DNA of 64,000 nucleotides from Symbiodinium natans (taxonomy: Eukaryota; Sar; Dinophyceae; Suessiales; Symbiodiniaceae): positions 1,559,703 to 1,623,702 of the forward strand of contig CAJNDS010002745.1 in the NCBI GenBank assembly GCA_905221605.1, given 5' to 3'. Positions within the stretch are counted from its first letter, which is position 1. The number at the start of each line of letters is the position of its first letter. A program made the position numbers and the translations under genes. This document shows, in pieces, positions 1 through 10,083 of this stretch. The notes beneath the pieces were generated by a model, which had not been told where the DNA came from, did no database searches, and saw only the letters and a program-made list of their open reading frames with translations.

Positions 1-126
1 GGCAAACACATGACGATAACAAATTGAAATCACATTCTTGAGCGAGGCCTCGCAAAGTTAACTCGCATTTACAAACTTATGTTAAAGGCGGACAAGGCCC
101 TCTGAATGTAAACCCGCATTCAAAAC

Positions 127-236
127 TTTAAGTTAAATGCAGCCAAACCCCAGGAACCAAGAACCACGAACCAAGATGCTCAGGACTCCGGATTCTTGGT
201 TCTTGGTTCCCGGGGTCTGCCTGCATTTAACTTAAA
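127..236. mobile_element. fold-back element, TTTAAGTTAAATGCAG ends
   Basis: The left arm TTTAAGTTAAATGCAG...AACCAAGAACCA pairs with the right arm TTGGTTCTTGGTTCC...CTGCATTTAACTTAAA over nearly the whole 110 bp, with a short loop. This is the architecture of a MITE or a hairpin-forming repeat. I saw no second copy in the window. Confidence 0.7.
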
Positions 237-585
237 TATGTAACAACTACTAGTAGTGGAGAAGGAAGGATGGTAAGCCTCGAAACGTAAGACTAGGCAA
301 GTATTCGAGCGCAAAGGGTGGTGCGAAAAACATAATTTCCTGTACGTCCCGGGGACGCGAGAATACTGTGAGCGAATATTTTCTCACTATGTCCTGAGAC
401 CTTCCAACAGGCTGCTAGTAATTGCTCGCAAGTATCTTGCTGTTGATTCTCAATGTTCCCCACAGGACTCCCAACACGGCTATCATCTCTCAAATGATCC
501 GCAAGACTCACAAGCACATAAGGTTTCTTATATGATGCTCGTCCAACGCAACTGGGTATCACATCTTTACTACAAAAATATTGTT

Positions 586-1010
586 TTTTCAGAGTGCTTC
601 AGGCGGTTGTACGTCTTGGAAGCAGAAATGACATAGCATGCTACGGGAACTGTGCTGTGATATCTCAATATAGCAAGCGGTGAGGGCAGTTTAGAGTTCA
701 AGGAGTAAGCCAGAAGTGTAGGGGGGTTTCGAGTTCGAGGGGTAAGCCAGAGGTTCTTTTTGGGTACTTTACGGTAACATTGTTTCAGGCTGCTTCAGGT
801 GGTTGTATGCCGCGTAAGAAGACATGACAGAAATGATCTCATATAGCATGCTACGGGAACTGTGCCGTTTTTCTTCATATGCCGAAAGTTTAGGGCGGTT
901 TTGAGTCGAAGGGGTACGTAAGCCTAGATACTTTACTGAAATATATTTGTTTTTCAGAATGTTTCAGGTGGTTGTACACCTCGTAAGGAGAAACGATATA
1001 GCATGCTACG
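586..1010. repeat. three diverged tandem copies, about 170-210 bp unit
   Basis: Three diverged copies share a TTCAG..GCTTCAGGTGGTTGTA-like start (near 601, 797 and 966) and an ATAGCATGCTACG block (near 633, 843 and 998). Spacing of the two landmarks varies, so the unit has gained and lost sequence. The third copy runs into a poly-G and an AT microsatellite (1011-1062). No coding signal was recognised. Confidence 0.75.
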
Positions 1011-1030
1011 CGGGGGGGGGGGGGGGGTAG

Positions 1031-1067
<37 letters not shown>

Positions 1068-1195
1068 CCTGTAAGGGGTTATATAGGGGTTTACGGTTTA
1101 GAGTCTTAGCCCCTAGGGTTAGGGTTTAGGGTTTATAGGGTTTAGGGTTTACGGCTTAGGGCTTAGGGTTTAGGATCCCCATACCCGAAACCCAG

Positions 1196-1425
1196 CCAGC
1201 GATGTGTCTTGCCAGGCTCATGACAAGCTAGGAGACTAGGATGGCCCTCAACCGTCTGAACTATATTACTAAATATATATCATCCTCTTAAACCCAATAA
1301 GGGTACACATAAAATGTCCCTAGGGCCTGCCTAGGGAAAACGACCCAGGGGCCCTTGAAGCCTGCTCCAAAGGAACCCTGCGTCCAAACTTTCTCTTGGA
1401 GATTCCCAGGGAGCCCAACCTTGAG
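1196..1425 (+). CDS. possible exon pair interrupted by fold-back element
   Basis: Block 1196-1235 and block 1335-1425 read in one frame once the 99 bp element between them is removed, giving about 43 codons (for example ENDPGALEACSKGTLRP in the second block). The left border is CCCAG, a plausible acceptor, and the right border runs into TTTAGGG. No family is recognised. Short open frames are common by chance, so this is tentative. Confidence 0.3.
1236..1334. mobile_element. fold-back element, CTAGG...CCTAG, 99 bp
   Basis: Ends are CTAGGATGGCCCT and AGGGCCTGCCTAG, imperfect inverted repeats. The flanks GGAGA and GGAAA could be a decayed target duplication. Removing exactly these 99 bases joins two open blocks and removes an in-frame TAG. 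A related arm (CTAGGATGGCCC) occurs near 50460. Confidence 0.6.
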
Positions 1426-1568
1426 TTTAGGGTTTAGGGTTTAGGTTTAGGGTGTAGGGTTTAGGGTTCACGGGTACTTAGTAGGGCTATTAGTTACGGG
1501 TAACAATGGCGATAACTTTATACTTAGGGTCCTTACAGATTGCATATATTAGACACTAAAAAAAGAGA

Positions 1569-1742
1569 GCAGTAGCGATCTTCCTGAGCGGAGCTGAATC
1601 AAAACATCTTGGGCTCCCTGAGGCATCAGAGCTGGCAATTGCAGCTGTCGGCTAGCGGAAAATAAATCAAGTGAGTAGCCTCGCTGGGAAGAAATGGTCA
1701 CCGCTCTTCGAACTTACTGATGACGGCACTACCACCAAACCG
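1569..1742 (+). CDS. possible exon with in-frame TAG
   Basis: One frame runs 58 codons from an AG-rich border to a TTTAG-like border with a single internal TAG at 1653-1655. Peptide text on both sides looks protein-like (AESKHLGLPEASELAIAAVG before, KKWSPLFELTDDGTTTKP after). It may be a decayed gene, or TAG may be read as sense here. Function unknown. Confidence 0.3.
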
Positions 1743-2068
1743 TTTAGTGAACCCAAACCCTGAATGCTAAATCCGTGAAGCCTAAACATGAAAAGAACCT
1801 TGAGAGTTTGGGTTTTGGATGGAACGATACTAGGATCAGAGGTCAGGCTTCGTTGATTTATAAGAGGGATATACTTTACACCAAGGAATGTCTGAAATTT
1901 AGAACTCCTAATGCGATCTAAGGTAGTGCTGACTTTAAGGTATTGTGGCGTCCGTGTCACACAACCTTACCTTACCAAGTGCCTACCCAGAACGCTAACA
2001 TCCTTTACCCTAACCCCTAAACCCTAACCCCTCAACCCTAAACCCCTTTGACTGCCTTGGCATCTTGG

Positions 2069-2168
2069 CTAGTTCATGGTTGGGATAGTATTAGTAATTT
2101 AATTGTCTTTTCCTTATTGGGTTTTAAGTGCACTTAAAAATGTAGAATGTTACCCAACTATGACAAAG
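2069..2168. mobile_element. fold-back element, CTAGTTCATGGTTGGG family
   Basis: A 100 bp element with ends CTAGTTCATGGTTGGG and CCCAACTATGACAAAG, flanked by the 4 bp duplication TTGG (2065-2068, 2169-2172). Other copies are at 4761-4925 and 21610-21708, with a relative near 33.1-33.3 kb. Confidence 0.8.
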
Positions 2169-2275
2169 TTGGGGCGCCTGGGATCATTTCAGGATTCGAC
2201 GGCTTAGGCTTACAGCTTTTTAGGGATCAAACGAAGTGCCGCTGACGAGCAGATGGCTGGATGGTAGTGATGCCG

Positions 2276-2377
2276 GGTTTAGGGTTTAGGGTTTAGGGTT
2301 TAGGGTTTAGGGTTTAGGGTTTAGGGTTTAGGGTTTGGGGTTTAGGGTTTTGGGTTTAGGGTTTAGGGTTTAGGGTG
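2276..2377. repeat. TTTAGGG tract
   Basis: About 14 units, mostly perfect, with one TTTGGGG variant. Confidence 0.97.
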
Positions 2378-2534
2378 ACGCCGTAGCCCAGAAGCCCAAA
2401 CACCTCCAAAGAGGGTTGCAAGCAGCAAGTTCTACTAGTTGTCCTACATGCAAACCTCCTACAACTACCAATGAACCTCCAAATAACACCCTAAAGATTC
2501 ATGTAAGGCCCAAGTATATACCATATTGGTACAT

Positions 2535-2661
2535 GGATCCTTCGGGGATACTGAGACATCCATGCGAGGTTGCTCTGCACTGGGAGATAAGCAGGAAGCT
2601 CTGCATGCGGATTTTCCGCGCATGTGGTTTAGCAAGGTTCAGGATATCCGGTTCAGGGGTT
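2535..2661 (+). CDS. possible exon
   Basis: 41 open codons (GDTETSMRGCSALGDKQEAL within) follow a fold-back-like stretch ending GGTACATG and run into a degenerate GTTTAG-type tract. GTGGTTTAG at 2625 could be a donor. No family recognised. Confidence 0.28.
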
Positions 2662-2794
2662 AAAGTTCAAGGTTGAGGCTTCACTGCACAAATACAATGC
2701 CCCTGCCTGGTCCCTACAAAAGTACATTTCTACCGCGTTTATATAAACAAAAAGTAAAACCTTTGAGTAAAGGTCGCGCCAAACCAACTTGCAG

Positions 2795-2897
2795 TTATGG
2801 TGTGGCGCCACATGAGGCAGACAGCTCGAACGCCCTCCGGGCACATTGCGGTCTCGCTCACTATGCTCACCGACATCCAGACGTTTGCACCAGGGAG
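2795..2897 (+). CDS. possible exon
   Basis: 34 open codons lie between TTGCAG (acceptor-like) and GAG|GTCAAC (donor-like) and end in a CCCTAAA tract. The peptide includes GVAPHEADSSNALRAHCG. No family recognised. Confidence 0.3.
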
Positions 2898-3020
2898 GTC
2901 AACCCTAAACCCTAAACCCTAAACCCTAAACCCAGTTGGCGGCCCATGCTTCGGAGCTTAGGGCTTAGGGTTTGGGGCTTCTAGGGTTCAAACGGTGAAT
3001 GTCTAATTCAGTACCAATAG

Positions 3021-3160
3021 AACCGCACAGAAGTTGTGGACTCGTTGCTGAAACACTGCGCTCTCGCCGCACAGTATGGTTCAAGTGAAGGACAACAAGG
3101 TTCTAGAGACATGCCACTGGATCCGGAGACAGAGACATCGAACTTTCTTGGTGCCATACG
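3021..3160 (+). CDS. possible exon abutting fold-back element
   Basis: 46 open codons start after CCAATAG and end at ACG|GTCAG. The right border coincides with the start of a TAGTTCTCT-family fold-back element at about 3161-3258, so the element itself could supply the splice donor. The peptide includes TEVVDSLLKHCALAAQYG. Function unknown. Confidence 0.32.
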
Positions 3161-3258
3161 GTCAGTTCTCTTAATTTAGTGGGTCCCTTGGTGGGTACCC
3201 TAAATAGTAGGGGCCGCCTAAAGACCCCAAAAGGCACCCCTATTTAGAGAAACTCCCA
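3161..3258. mobile_element. fold-back element, TAGTTCTCT family
   Basis: The left arm GTCAGTTCTCTTAATTTAG pairs with the right arm CTATTTAGAGAAACT. It shares arms and the central ACCCCAAAAGG motif with the copies at 47063-47294 and 53616-53702. Confidence 0.65.
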
Positions 3259-3345
3259 TCTCCTGCACCCTAAACCCTAAACCCTACACCCTTAACCCTA
3301 AACCCTAAACCCTAAACCCTAAACCCTAAACCGTACCTGCACTAG

Positions 3346-3660
3346 GCCGACGAAGCCTGCAGCGGTCACTACGCCTGGAGAGTCGCCTTAAAAAAGATCG
3401 AAGGCCTGGCAAGCACAAGGAAAAACCACACCCCTTCTAGGATTTTGGGTTTGGGGTTTAGGGTTCAGGGAAAACCTTCCGAAACGTCTTATGCCCCAGA
3501 CTCTAAACCCCAGACCATTCTCTCAAACCCCCCAGCGCAAACGCCTCGTGGTACTCCTGAGCTTGTTATAGCTCTTCCGAGCAAAAGTGGTCGCGAAAAA
3601 TGCATCGCTCTTCACAACGAGGGGGCGAGGAGTGATCAAGGGCCCCCCCTAGCACACTGA
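3346..3660 (+). CDS. open block of 105 codons, possible exon(s)
   Basis: The frame is open from just after ACTAG (3341-3345) to TGA at 3658-3660, crossing a short degenerate telomeric stretch at 3448-3468 that ends in CAG and could be a tiny intron. Left peptide includes HYAWRVALKKIEGLASTRKN; right peptide includes TPELVIALPSKSGREKCIAL. There is no ATG near the left end, so it would be an internal or last exon. This is one of the longest unbroken non-repetitive frames in the first 20 kb. No homolog recognised. Confidence 0.38.
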   Translation, partial: ADEACSGHYAWRVALKKIEGLASTRKNHTPSRILGLGFRVQGKPSETSYAPDSKPQTILSNPPAQTPRGTPELVIALPSKSGREKCIALHNEGARSDQGPPLAH

Positions 3661-3923
3661 CCCTACAGGTTCAGGGTTTAGGGTTTAAAGAGTTTAGGGT
3701 TTAGGGTTCAGCATCTCAAGCTCGAGCATTTGCAAGGCCAGCAGTGTGTGTAGGCCATAACATTACGAAAATAGAAAGTTTAGTCATTTTCTTGCAGACG
3801 CACCAAGAGGCCAAACAATCACACAGACCTCAAGTTATTCCTTCCAGGAACCCTGAGTCCTGAGTCAGTCCCGTGCCCTGCTGGCTTCGTGGCTCTGCTG
3901 AGCTGCAGAGCTTGCGTCAGAGA

Positions 3924-4195
3924 GGATCAAATTGCCAAATTCGTGCTGAACAACGGGGGGTTAAAAGGGGTCAGAGGGGCCGAAATGGATCAAATTGCCG
4001 AATTCGTGCTGAACAATCGGGGGTCAAAATGGGGGGGGGGGGGGGAAGGGGTCAGAGAGCCAAAATGGATCAAATTGCCTACTTCTTGCTCAACAATGGG
4101 GGTGTCCGAGGGGGGGTCAGAGGGACCAAAATGGATCAAATTGCCAAATGCGTGCTGAACAATGGGGGTCGAATTGCCTAATTCGTGTTTAACAT
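3924..4195. repeat. tandem repeat, four copies, about 60-77 bp
   Basis: Four copies of a unit built on GGATCAAATTGCCGAATT..TGCTGAACAA(T/C), a G run and GGTCAGAG. G-run length (up to 15) explains unit-length variation. Low-complexity frames here are not genes. Confidence 0.85.
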
Positions 4196-4239
4196 TTAGG
4201 TTTATGTGGTAGAGAGTCATGAGATGACAGGTTTTGGGA

Positions 4240-4504
4240 ACTTGGCAGCCCGGAATTATCTTACAACAAGGGTATATTGTTTTTGTGGTGGTTGTTTTCT
4301 TGGTAGCCCAGTAAGTATATTACAATCAGGGTACCCTTTTTGGGGTCGGCTACTTTATATGGGGAAGCTAAAACCAAACAAAAAGGATAAAGGGTACCAC
4401 GGGGCTACCGAGGTTTACAAGGGAACCCACAAACCCTAAACCCTAAACCCTAAACCCTAAACCCTAAACCCAAAAAGGGCAAAAGGGTACCACTCAGCTA
4501 CCAA
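4240..4504. mobile_element. nested fold-back elements, CTTGGTAGCCCAGT family
   Basis: Two left ends (CTTGGCAGCCC near 4240, CTTGGTAGCCCAGT at 4299) and two right ends (GGGCTACCGAG ending 4412, CAGCTACCAAG ending about 4504) indicate one copy inside another. A CCCTAAA tract (4432-4470) lies in the outer copy. Relatives: 12966-13083, 29877-29989, 35963-36109 and a left fragment at 44856. Confidence 0.65.
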
Positions 4505-4567
4505 GACAAGCCGTACATCCAGACAAGCCCTACATCGCAGAAGCCTAAGCCCTAAACACCGATGATA

Positions 4568-4648
4568 GGGTTTAGGGTTTAGGGTTTAGGGTTTAGGGTT
4601 TAGGGTTTAGGGTTTAGGGTTTAGGGTTTCAGGGTTTAGGGCTTAGGG
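4568..4648. repeat. TTTAGGG tract then C-rich run
   Basis: About nine TTTAGGG units ending in GGGCTTAGGG, followed by a C-rich stretch to about 4685. Confidence 0.95.
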
Positions 4649-4760
4649 TGCACCCCCCCCCGCCCCCCCCTCCCCTCACCCCCCCGGCTGCTACAGTGCG
4701 ATTGGCCGTGTCTGCGGGGTCTGGGGACCTTGACTGACAAGATCCTCCAGAGCCGGACCT

Positions 4761-4925
4761 AGGTTCATAGTTGGAATAGTAGAAAAAAATTAGATTTATA
4801 TTCCTTGTTTCAAACATGTACACCTATTTTCCTTATTGGGTCTTAAGTACCCTAAACCCTAAACCCTAAACCCTAAACCCTAAACCCTAAACCCCTTAAA
4901 AAAATGCAAAATCTTACCCAACTAC
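4761..4925. mobile_element. CTAGTTCATGG-family element carrying a telomeric tract
   Basis: The arms AGGTTCATAGTTGG and CCCAACTAC are flanked by the 5 bp duplication GACCT (4756-4760, 4926-4930). About six CCCTAAA units (4850-4895) sit in the loop exactly where the tract-free copy at 21610 reads AAGTACCCTTC. The tract therefore entered or expanded after the element existed. Confidence 0.75.
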
Positions 4926-5024
4926 GACCTCGAGGCAGATGGTGGAAGTGGGAGCTGCGGTGCTCGGATCCTCCTCCGGCAGCCCGGCCATGAGCTCCTC
5001 GATTGCCTCACCTGGGTCTTAGGG

Positions 5025-5110
5025 GGTTTAGGGTTTAGGGTTTAGGGTTTAGGGTTTGGGGTTTAGGGTTTAGGGTTTAGGGTTTCGGGCTTAGGGTTTA
5101 GGATTTAGGG
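5025..5110. repeat. TTTAGGG tract with variants
   Basis: About 11 units including TTTGGGG, TTTCGGG and TATAGGG variants. Confidence 0.95.
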
Positions 5111-5233
5111 TATAGGGTTTAACCCACCTTCTGGTTTCCACAAGGGCCCCCTGGATTAGAGAATCCTCAAATACAGGGTTCTTGAGTTCTTGGCGCCTCG
5201 GTTCTTTTGCTCTTCGGTGTCCGACACCCTAAA

Positions 5234-5355
5234 CTACTCTTTGCTCAAGAACACCCAAAAGGATAAACAAATAATAACAAACCCTATTTCTTGACCCTTA
5301 TAAGGAAGATGTTTATTTTTTGGTTGGGGGGGGGGGGTTCTTAAGCAATTCGTAG
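5234..5355. mobile_element. fold-back element, CTACTAATTGCTTAAGAA family
   Basis: Ends CTACTCTTTGCTCAAGAAC and GTTCTTAAGCAATTCGTAG, with flanks TAAA/TAAG as a near-perfect 4 bp duplication. It contains a poly-G run. Other copies: 22914-23031, 25105-25202, 34756-34846, 57229-57378 and a fragment ending near 33410. Confidence 0.75.
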
Positions 5356-5589
5356 TAAGCCCAGGAAGAGGCAAGTCACATGTTCTGGTAGGAAAATATT
5401 CAAAGACGTGGTGTAACATGAAATAAAACATATACATATACATATATATATATATATATTTATTTATTTATTTATGTATTATATCTATATAGCAACACTG
5501 TATACATAACAAAATGTCACTCGACAAGAATTTGTGAAAGCCGAACAGCTAGTGACGTTATTGCTGGGCTTCTAGCGTCCTGCCTGCAG

Positions 5590-5890
5590 TTGTTACAGCA
5601 TCCTCTCTGCATTTTCCTGTTCTCGCTCTCTCTCTCTCCCTCTCTCTCTCTCTCGAGCACGCTCAGACGGCTCGTTAATGGATTCTATTGTCTCGCTTTT
5701 GCCTCTCACTCTCTGGCCTCCTTCTGTATTGTGTTCTCTTCTCTTCTCTTCTCTTCTCTTCTCTTCTCTTTTCTTCTCCTCTCCTCTCCTCTCTTATCTT
5801 CTCTCACTCGCGCAGTCACTCATTCTCTCTCTTTCAACCTCTCCCACACTCACTCACTCACTCACTCACGCACTCACTCACTCGAGCACC
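5590..5890. repeat. CT, CTCTT and CACT microsatellites
   Basis: Successive CT, TTCTC and CTCA/CACT simple repeats. The open frames here are Ser/Leu/Thr-His-rich low-complexity artefacts. Confidence 0.9.
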
Positions 5891-6152
5891 GCCCACTCAC
5901 TTAATCTATCTCTCGCTACCTTCCCTCCGTGTCCTGGGGTCTTTGGCCAAACCTTGAACCCTATTACTCGAGCTGCTAACCCCTAAACCGAAACCCTAAG
6001 AACAAAGCTTTCAAATATTCGGCTCTAGATGGGCAACTGCTGGGATGAGGTTAAGGCCTGGTGTTGAGGGTGAAGGCGGGCGAGAAACATCCGACCCAAA
6101 ACCCAAAACCCAAAACCCAAGACCCAAAACCCATAACCCAAACAACTTACAA

Positions 6153-6260
6153 GTCTTTGTCGTGGGAAGGTCCATTGGGCCTGCTACAACCCCAGAGTAT
6201 GTGACCACTGACCACGGCCGTATGAGTACGGGTAGGAGTATACCAGCTCCAGCAACACAG
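6153..6260 (+). CDS. possible exon
   Basis: 36 open codons (VFVVGRSIGPATTPEYVTTD at its start) end at ACACAG|GGTTTAGGG. An ATG-led 12-codon piece at 6030-6065 in the unique block upstream could be an earlier exon. No family recognised. Confidence 0.28.
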
Positions 6261-6856
6261 GGTTTAGGGTTTAGGGTTTAGGATTTTGGATGAGGGTTTA
6301 GGGTTTAGGGCTTATAGGATGAGGGTTTAGGGTGTAGGGTTTGGGATCTACAGAGTTTGGGGTTGAGGGCTTGCGGGACATGAAACAAACATCCTTGCGG
6401 CAAGGTGCGATGAAGATTATGAAACGCTTCCACGGTGCGCCTGCATCGTGCAACTGTCCCCTAAACCCTAAACCCTAAACCCTAAACCCTAAACCCTAAA
6501 CCCTAAACCATAATCCCTAGCACTAGGATGGTTTCGGAATCTGGTTTGGGGGTTTAGGGCTTGCCAGGTGTTCGGATTCAGGGCTCAGGCTGTCAGGGTT
6601 TCTGCAAGCCTGTCTTCATACCACGTCGATCCTGCTTGCAATCCCTGAACCATAAACCTGCCATGAACCGCACACCATGAGGAGGGTTCAGGGTTTAGGG
6701 TTTGGGGTTTGGGGTTTAGGGTTTAGGGAAAATAAATCCAAAAACCAAGCCCGCCAGGAGTCGAGGGGAGGGGGGGCGGGGGCGGGGCTGACTACTGGTG
6801 CAGAAACAACCCAATCCCCAAACGCTTTAATCCCAAAAACCGCAAAGCACTTATGG

Positions 6857-7135
6857 TTTGTCACAAACGATCCATAGCGAAAGTGATTTCTTCCAGTTTA
6901 GAAACGCGAAAATTTAGAAACGTGCGCGTCCATCCTTGAGCCCCTCTATATTGGTCTTCACAAATGATACATAGCTTAAGTGGTTTCTTCCAGTTTAGAA
7001 ACGCGAAAAATCTAGAAACGTGCACGTCCACCCTTTGGTACCTGGGGTTTTGGGTCTTCACAAACAGTTCATAGCTGAAGCGGCTTTCTTCCGACTTAGA
7101 AACCAGATGTCTGTAGAAACGCGCGCGATAAAAAC
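6857..7135. repeat. three tandem copies of a 97-100 bp unit
   Basis: CACAAA landmarks at 6862, 6959 and 7059 define a unit with CATAGC.(G/A)AAG, TTTCTTCCAGTTTAGAAACGCG and TAGAAACG..CGTCC. Divergence increases toward the third copy. Confidence 0.85.
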
Positions 7136-7173
7136 CATTAGAAAAGCCCTACAACCGTCCAACCCTCAACCTC

Positions 7174-7266
7174 GGGATGCCCCCCTGACACAAACAGTCC
7201 TTTTTCGGGATTCTAGTACCCCTATTAGAACCCCTGATAAGGACTGTTAGTAGAAAGGGAGAAACC
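7174..7266. mobile_element. fold-back element, AACAGTCCTT family
   Basis: CAAACAGTCCTTTTTC pairs with AAGGACTGTTAG, and GGGATGCCCCC lies at the outer left end. Relatives: 16473-16567, 17355-17434 and 56665-56758. Confidence 0.6.
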
Positions 7267-8106
7267 CTAAACCCTAAAGCCTATACAACCCTAAACCCTA
7301 AACCCTAAACCCTAAACCCTAAACCCTAAACCCTAAACCCTAAACCCCCCAAAGTCTCACCCGAGGCTCGGCGAGGAAACCGCCGGCTGGCAAGCAGAAG
7401 GCACGTCGGGCACGGGGCCCTGACCTCCCGGAGACCCACCCTAAGGTTAGGGTTTAGGGTTAGGGTTTTGGGTCTGGGTTTAGGGTTGAGGGTTTAGGGT
7501 TTGATTAGGTTTAAGGGTCTAGGGTTTCGGGTTTAGGGTTAGGGTTACCCTCCCAGAACCAAAACAAAGTATCCAAGCATAGTACTCCTAAACCCAGGCG
7601 AAGGCTAGGATTTTAGGGTTTGAGGGTTTCAGGATTGCAGGGCTTGAGGGTTTCCAGGGTTTTAGGGTTTTAGGGGTTTTGGGGGGGGGGGGGGGGGGGG
7701 GGTGGTTAGGGTTTCAGGGTTTGGGGCTTTTAGGTTTTTTTTGGGGGGGGGGGGGGGGGGGGAGGGCGTTCGTTATGATTTGGGGTTTTGGGTTTTAGGG
7801 ATATAGGGCGTTTGGGGTATTTGGGGTCCCCACCCTGATACCAGGAAGAGCCCTTACATATGTGAGGGTCCCAAACCCAAATTCCCAAACCCCAATTCAT
7901 CCCCCAATTAAACTCCTAAACCCTAAGCCTCATAAACCCCTATGATCCTCGAACCCTAAACCCTAAATCCTAAACCCTAACCATAAACCTAAACCTCGTG
8001 CTGTTGCCAGCACTGCGGTCCTAACATCCTTTGGGTTTTATGCGGGTGCTGCAAAGCCTTTTGGGTTTTTGGGGCCGGGCTTCCAGGGCACAGAGACTTG
8101 AGGTTC

Positions 8107-8230
8107 TACAGGGTGGGGCCCCCTTACTATACTAACTGTAGTTAAGGGACTTATAACCTAACTTAGGGTCCTTATAACCCAATTTAGGGCCCTTATAACC
8201 CTACTTATAACTAGGGGGCCCCACCCTGTA
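8107..8230. mobile_element. 124 bp CAGGG-family MITE, copy 1
   Basis: Termini TACAGGGTGGGGCCCCCT and AGGGGGCCCCACCCTGTA are perfect inverted repeats. Internally ACTTATAA-type motifs recur four times. TGAGG occurs just outside both ends (8099-8103, 8231-8235), a possible 5 bp target duplication. Inverted relative to copy 2. Confidence 0.92.
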
Positions 8231-8558
8231 TGAGGCCTCTTTATCTGTTTTGTCTTATACCTTAATCTAGCCCCTGGATACCCTAATCATAAACCCGAAG
8301 AGGTGTCCTTTAACACAGAAACCCTACTTAAAGAAACCACCAACCCAGGTAATATGAGGGCGTGAGGGTTCAGGGTTTAGGGTTTAGGGTTTAGGGCTTC
8401 GGGCTTTTTTTGGCTTCAAAGATCGAAGGTGCTAGGCCTTGTAGGCTTACATTTGTGAGGGTTTCATACCCTAAACCCTAAACCCCAAACCCTAAACCCT
8501 GAGGGTACCCTTATAACCCTACAACTCTACTCCCTATGCTCAGTGATGAAGCCGTAAG

Positions 8559-8670
8559 ACTTGTGTGTTTGGGAAGACATGAAACGCAGGATCCCAAGGC
8601 CGACGCCTGAATCCACGTTGAGGGGTGGTACGGCATTCGCCGAAGCCCTACTCTTCAAGACCCGAACCCG
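8559..8670 (+). CDS. possible exon
   Basis: 37 open codons (LCVWEDMKRRIPRPTPESTL at the start) between GTAAG and a CCCTAAA tract. No family recognised. Confidence 0.27.
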
Positions 8671-8923
8671 TAAACCCTAAACCCTAAACCCTGAACCCTA
8701 GCCCTAAACCCTAAACCCTAAACCCTAAACGCTACAACCCTACAACCCTTAACCCTAGTGATTGGGAGAAGTGAACGAGGGCCCCCGTGCACCTTCGGCT
8801 CCTTGCCTGCGAGAGGTGTCCAAAGGCCTCCAGTTGGCCGTAACCAGAGAGCACAACAGCACCCCTTGACTATGGGATATCCGTTTAGGGTTTAGGGTTT
8901 AGGGTTTAGGGCTTGAATTATAG

Positions 8924-9068
8924 TGTGGGTTCCTCATGGTCGAAGCTATATTCCTTCCTGAAGGGGTCTTGCGCTCTGCTCTATGGGCCCAACATTCCCT
9001 GACAGGATTGCTCTGCTTGGCTCTCCTCCTGTTCGTCTGGGTCGGGCCTAAGAGTGTGGGCTCTAGAG
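8924..9068 (+). CDS. possible exon with hydrophobic segment
   Basis: 48 open codons follow TTATAG (acceptor-like) and run into a degenerate telomeric tract. The C-terminal half contains LTGLLCLALLLFVWVG, which could be a membrane span. No family recognised. Confidence 0.32.
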
Positions 9069-9178
9069 TTCAGGGCATCGGGTTTAGGGTTTAGGGTTTA
9101 GGGTTTATTTTTTAAGGTTTATCGGCAGGCGCAGAACCGATTTGACGGAGAAGCAGGAGCTGGGACTGAGAAGGCCCG

Positions 9179-9301
9179 GGGTTCTTAAGGGACAGGGGTT
9201 CAAGGGGGGGAAAGGGTTTAGGGTTTAAGGGAACCTAATTAAGCTTCCCTAAGGCTCCCTAAGGTACCTATTCCCCATGAACCCCCCTCCCTTAAGAAGC
9301 C
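9179..9301. mobile_element. fold-back element, TTCTTAAGGGA arms, with TTTAGGG inside
   Basis: GGTTCTTAAGGGACAGGGG pairs with CCCCTCCCTTAAGAAGCC. A short TTTAGGG-like stretch lies near the left arm. A right-arm relative (CCCCTCCCTTTAGAACC) is at about 30380-30405. Confidence 0.6.
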
Positions 9302-9496
9302 AAAAATGCATCGTGCAAGTGAACACTTGGGGTTTTTTTGGGGTTTAGGGTTTGGGGGGTTAAGGTTCACAGAGTTTAGGACTCTAGGGTTGCGATTTGG
9401 GGTGCTTGGCGGGTTAGGGGTTAGGTTTAGTCTCTTTAGGAACTTTACGGGCTTAGGTCTATTAACCCTAAAACCTAAATCCTAAACCCTAAACCC

Positions 9497-9620
9497 TACA
9501 GGGTGGGGCCCCCTAGTTATAAGTAGAGTTATAAGGGCCCTAAATTGGGTTATAAGGACCCTAAGTTAGGTTATAAGTCCCTTAACTAAAGTTAGTATAG
9601 TAAGGGGGCCCCACCCTGTA
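9497..9620. mobile_element. 124 bp CAGGG-family MITE, copy 2
   Basis: Same perfect ends as copy 1, opposite orientation. It lies within CCCTAAA sequence: AAACCC|TACAGGG on the left and CCCTGTACA|CCCTAAA on the right. Confidence 0.92.
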
Positions 9621-9719
9621 CACCCTAAACCGGCATCTAATTGAAGAAGGTCTGGCCTCGGCTGTGTAGCAGCCGTCGCACCCGGTGGATCGTGGCCTGC
9701 GTGACGCTCTAGGGACTCG

Positions 9720-9799
9720 TTTAGGGTTTAGGGTTTAGGGTTTAGGGTTTAGGGTTTAGGGTTTAGGGTTTAGGGTTTAGGGTTTAGGGTTTAGGGTTT
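9720..9799. repeat. TTTAGGG tract
   Basis: About 11 nearly perfect units. Confidence 0.97.
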
Positions 9800-9918
9800 G
9801 AGTCGTTACGTGGTCCCTTAATATTGTCCGTTGATTGGGGAACCTTTTTTTAACACCATAAAAATTCAAGGGCCCATACTTCAGGATCCTTGCAAGAAAG
9901 CAAAGGGACCATATCAGG

Positions 9919-10083
9919 GGACAAGAGCTGCCCCAAGGACTAGGCGATGACGAAGGGTTGAGGGCTGCAGAGTCTGGAGGGTACTTGCAGGTTCATGGGT
10001 GCTTATATTCCTATAAAGACCAAGGAACCATGCGAGAGGACCATGCAGCTTGTCGTAGTTACTTGCTCTTGGATGCACAATAA
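9919..10083 (+). CDS. possible exon, 54 codons
   Basis: The frame is open from the right end of a GGTCCCTTA-family fold-back element to TAA at 10081-10083. It includes LPQGLGDDEGLRAAESGGYL and SYKDQGTMREDHAACRSYLL. It has no ATG at the left end. If TAA were sense, the frame would continue into 10.15 kb. No family recognised. Confidence 0.34.
   Translation, partial: GQELPQGLGDDEGLRAAESGGYLQVHGCLYSYKDQGTMREDHAACRSYLLLDAQ

Noticed and set aside
3924-4195. A CRISPR-like array
   Set aside because: Units are adjacent tandem copies with G-run length variation, not identical repeats separated by unique spacers.
4629-5443. A minus-strand gene in 4.6-5.4 kb
   Set aside because: Minus-strand frames looked protein-like at first, but + frames across the same blocks are equally good or better when element 5234-5355 is removed. 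Strand cannot be decided, so I did not call it.
7370-7440. An exon in the GC-rich block at 7.37-7.44 kb
   Set aside because: Open on both strands with splice-like borders on each; too short to decide.
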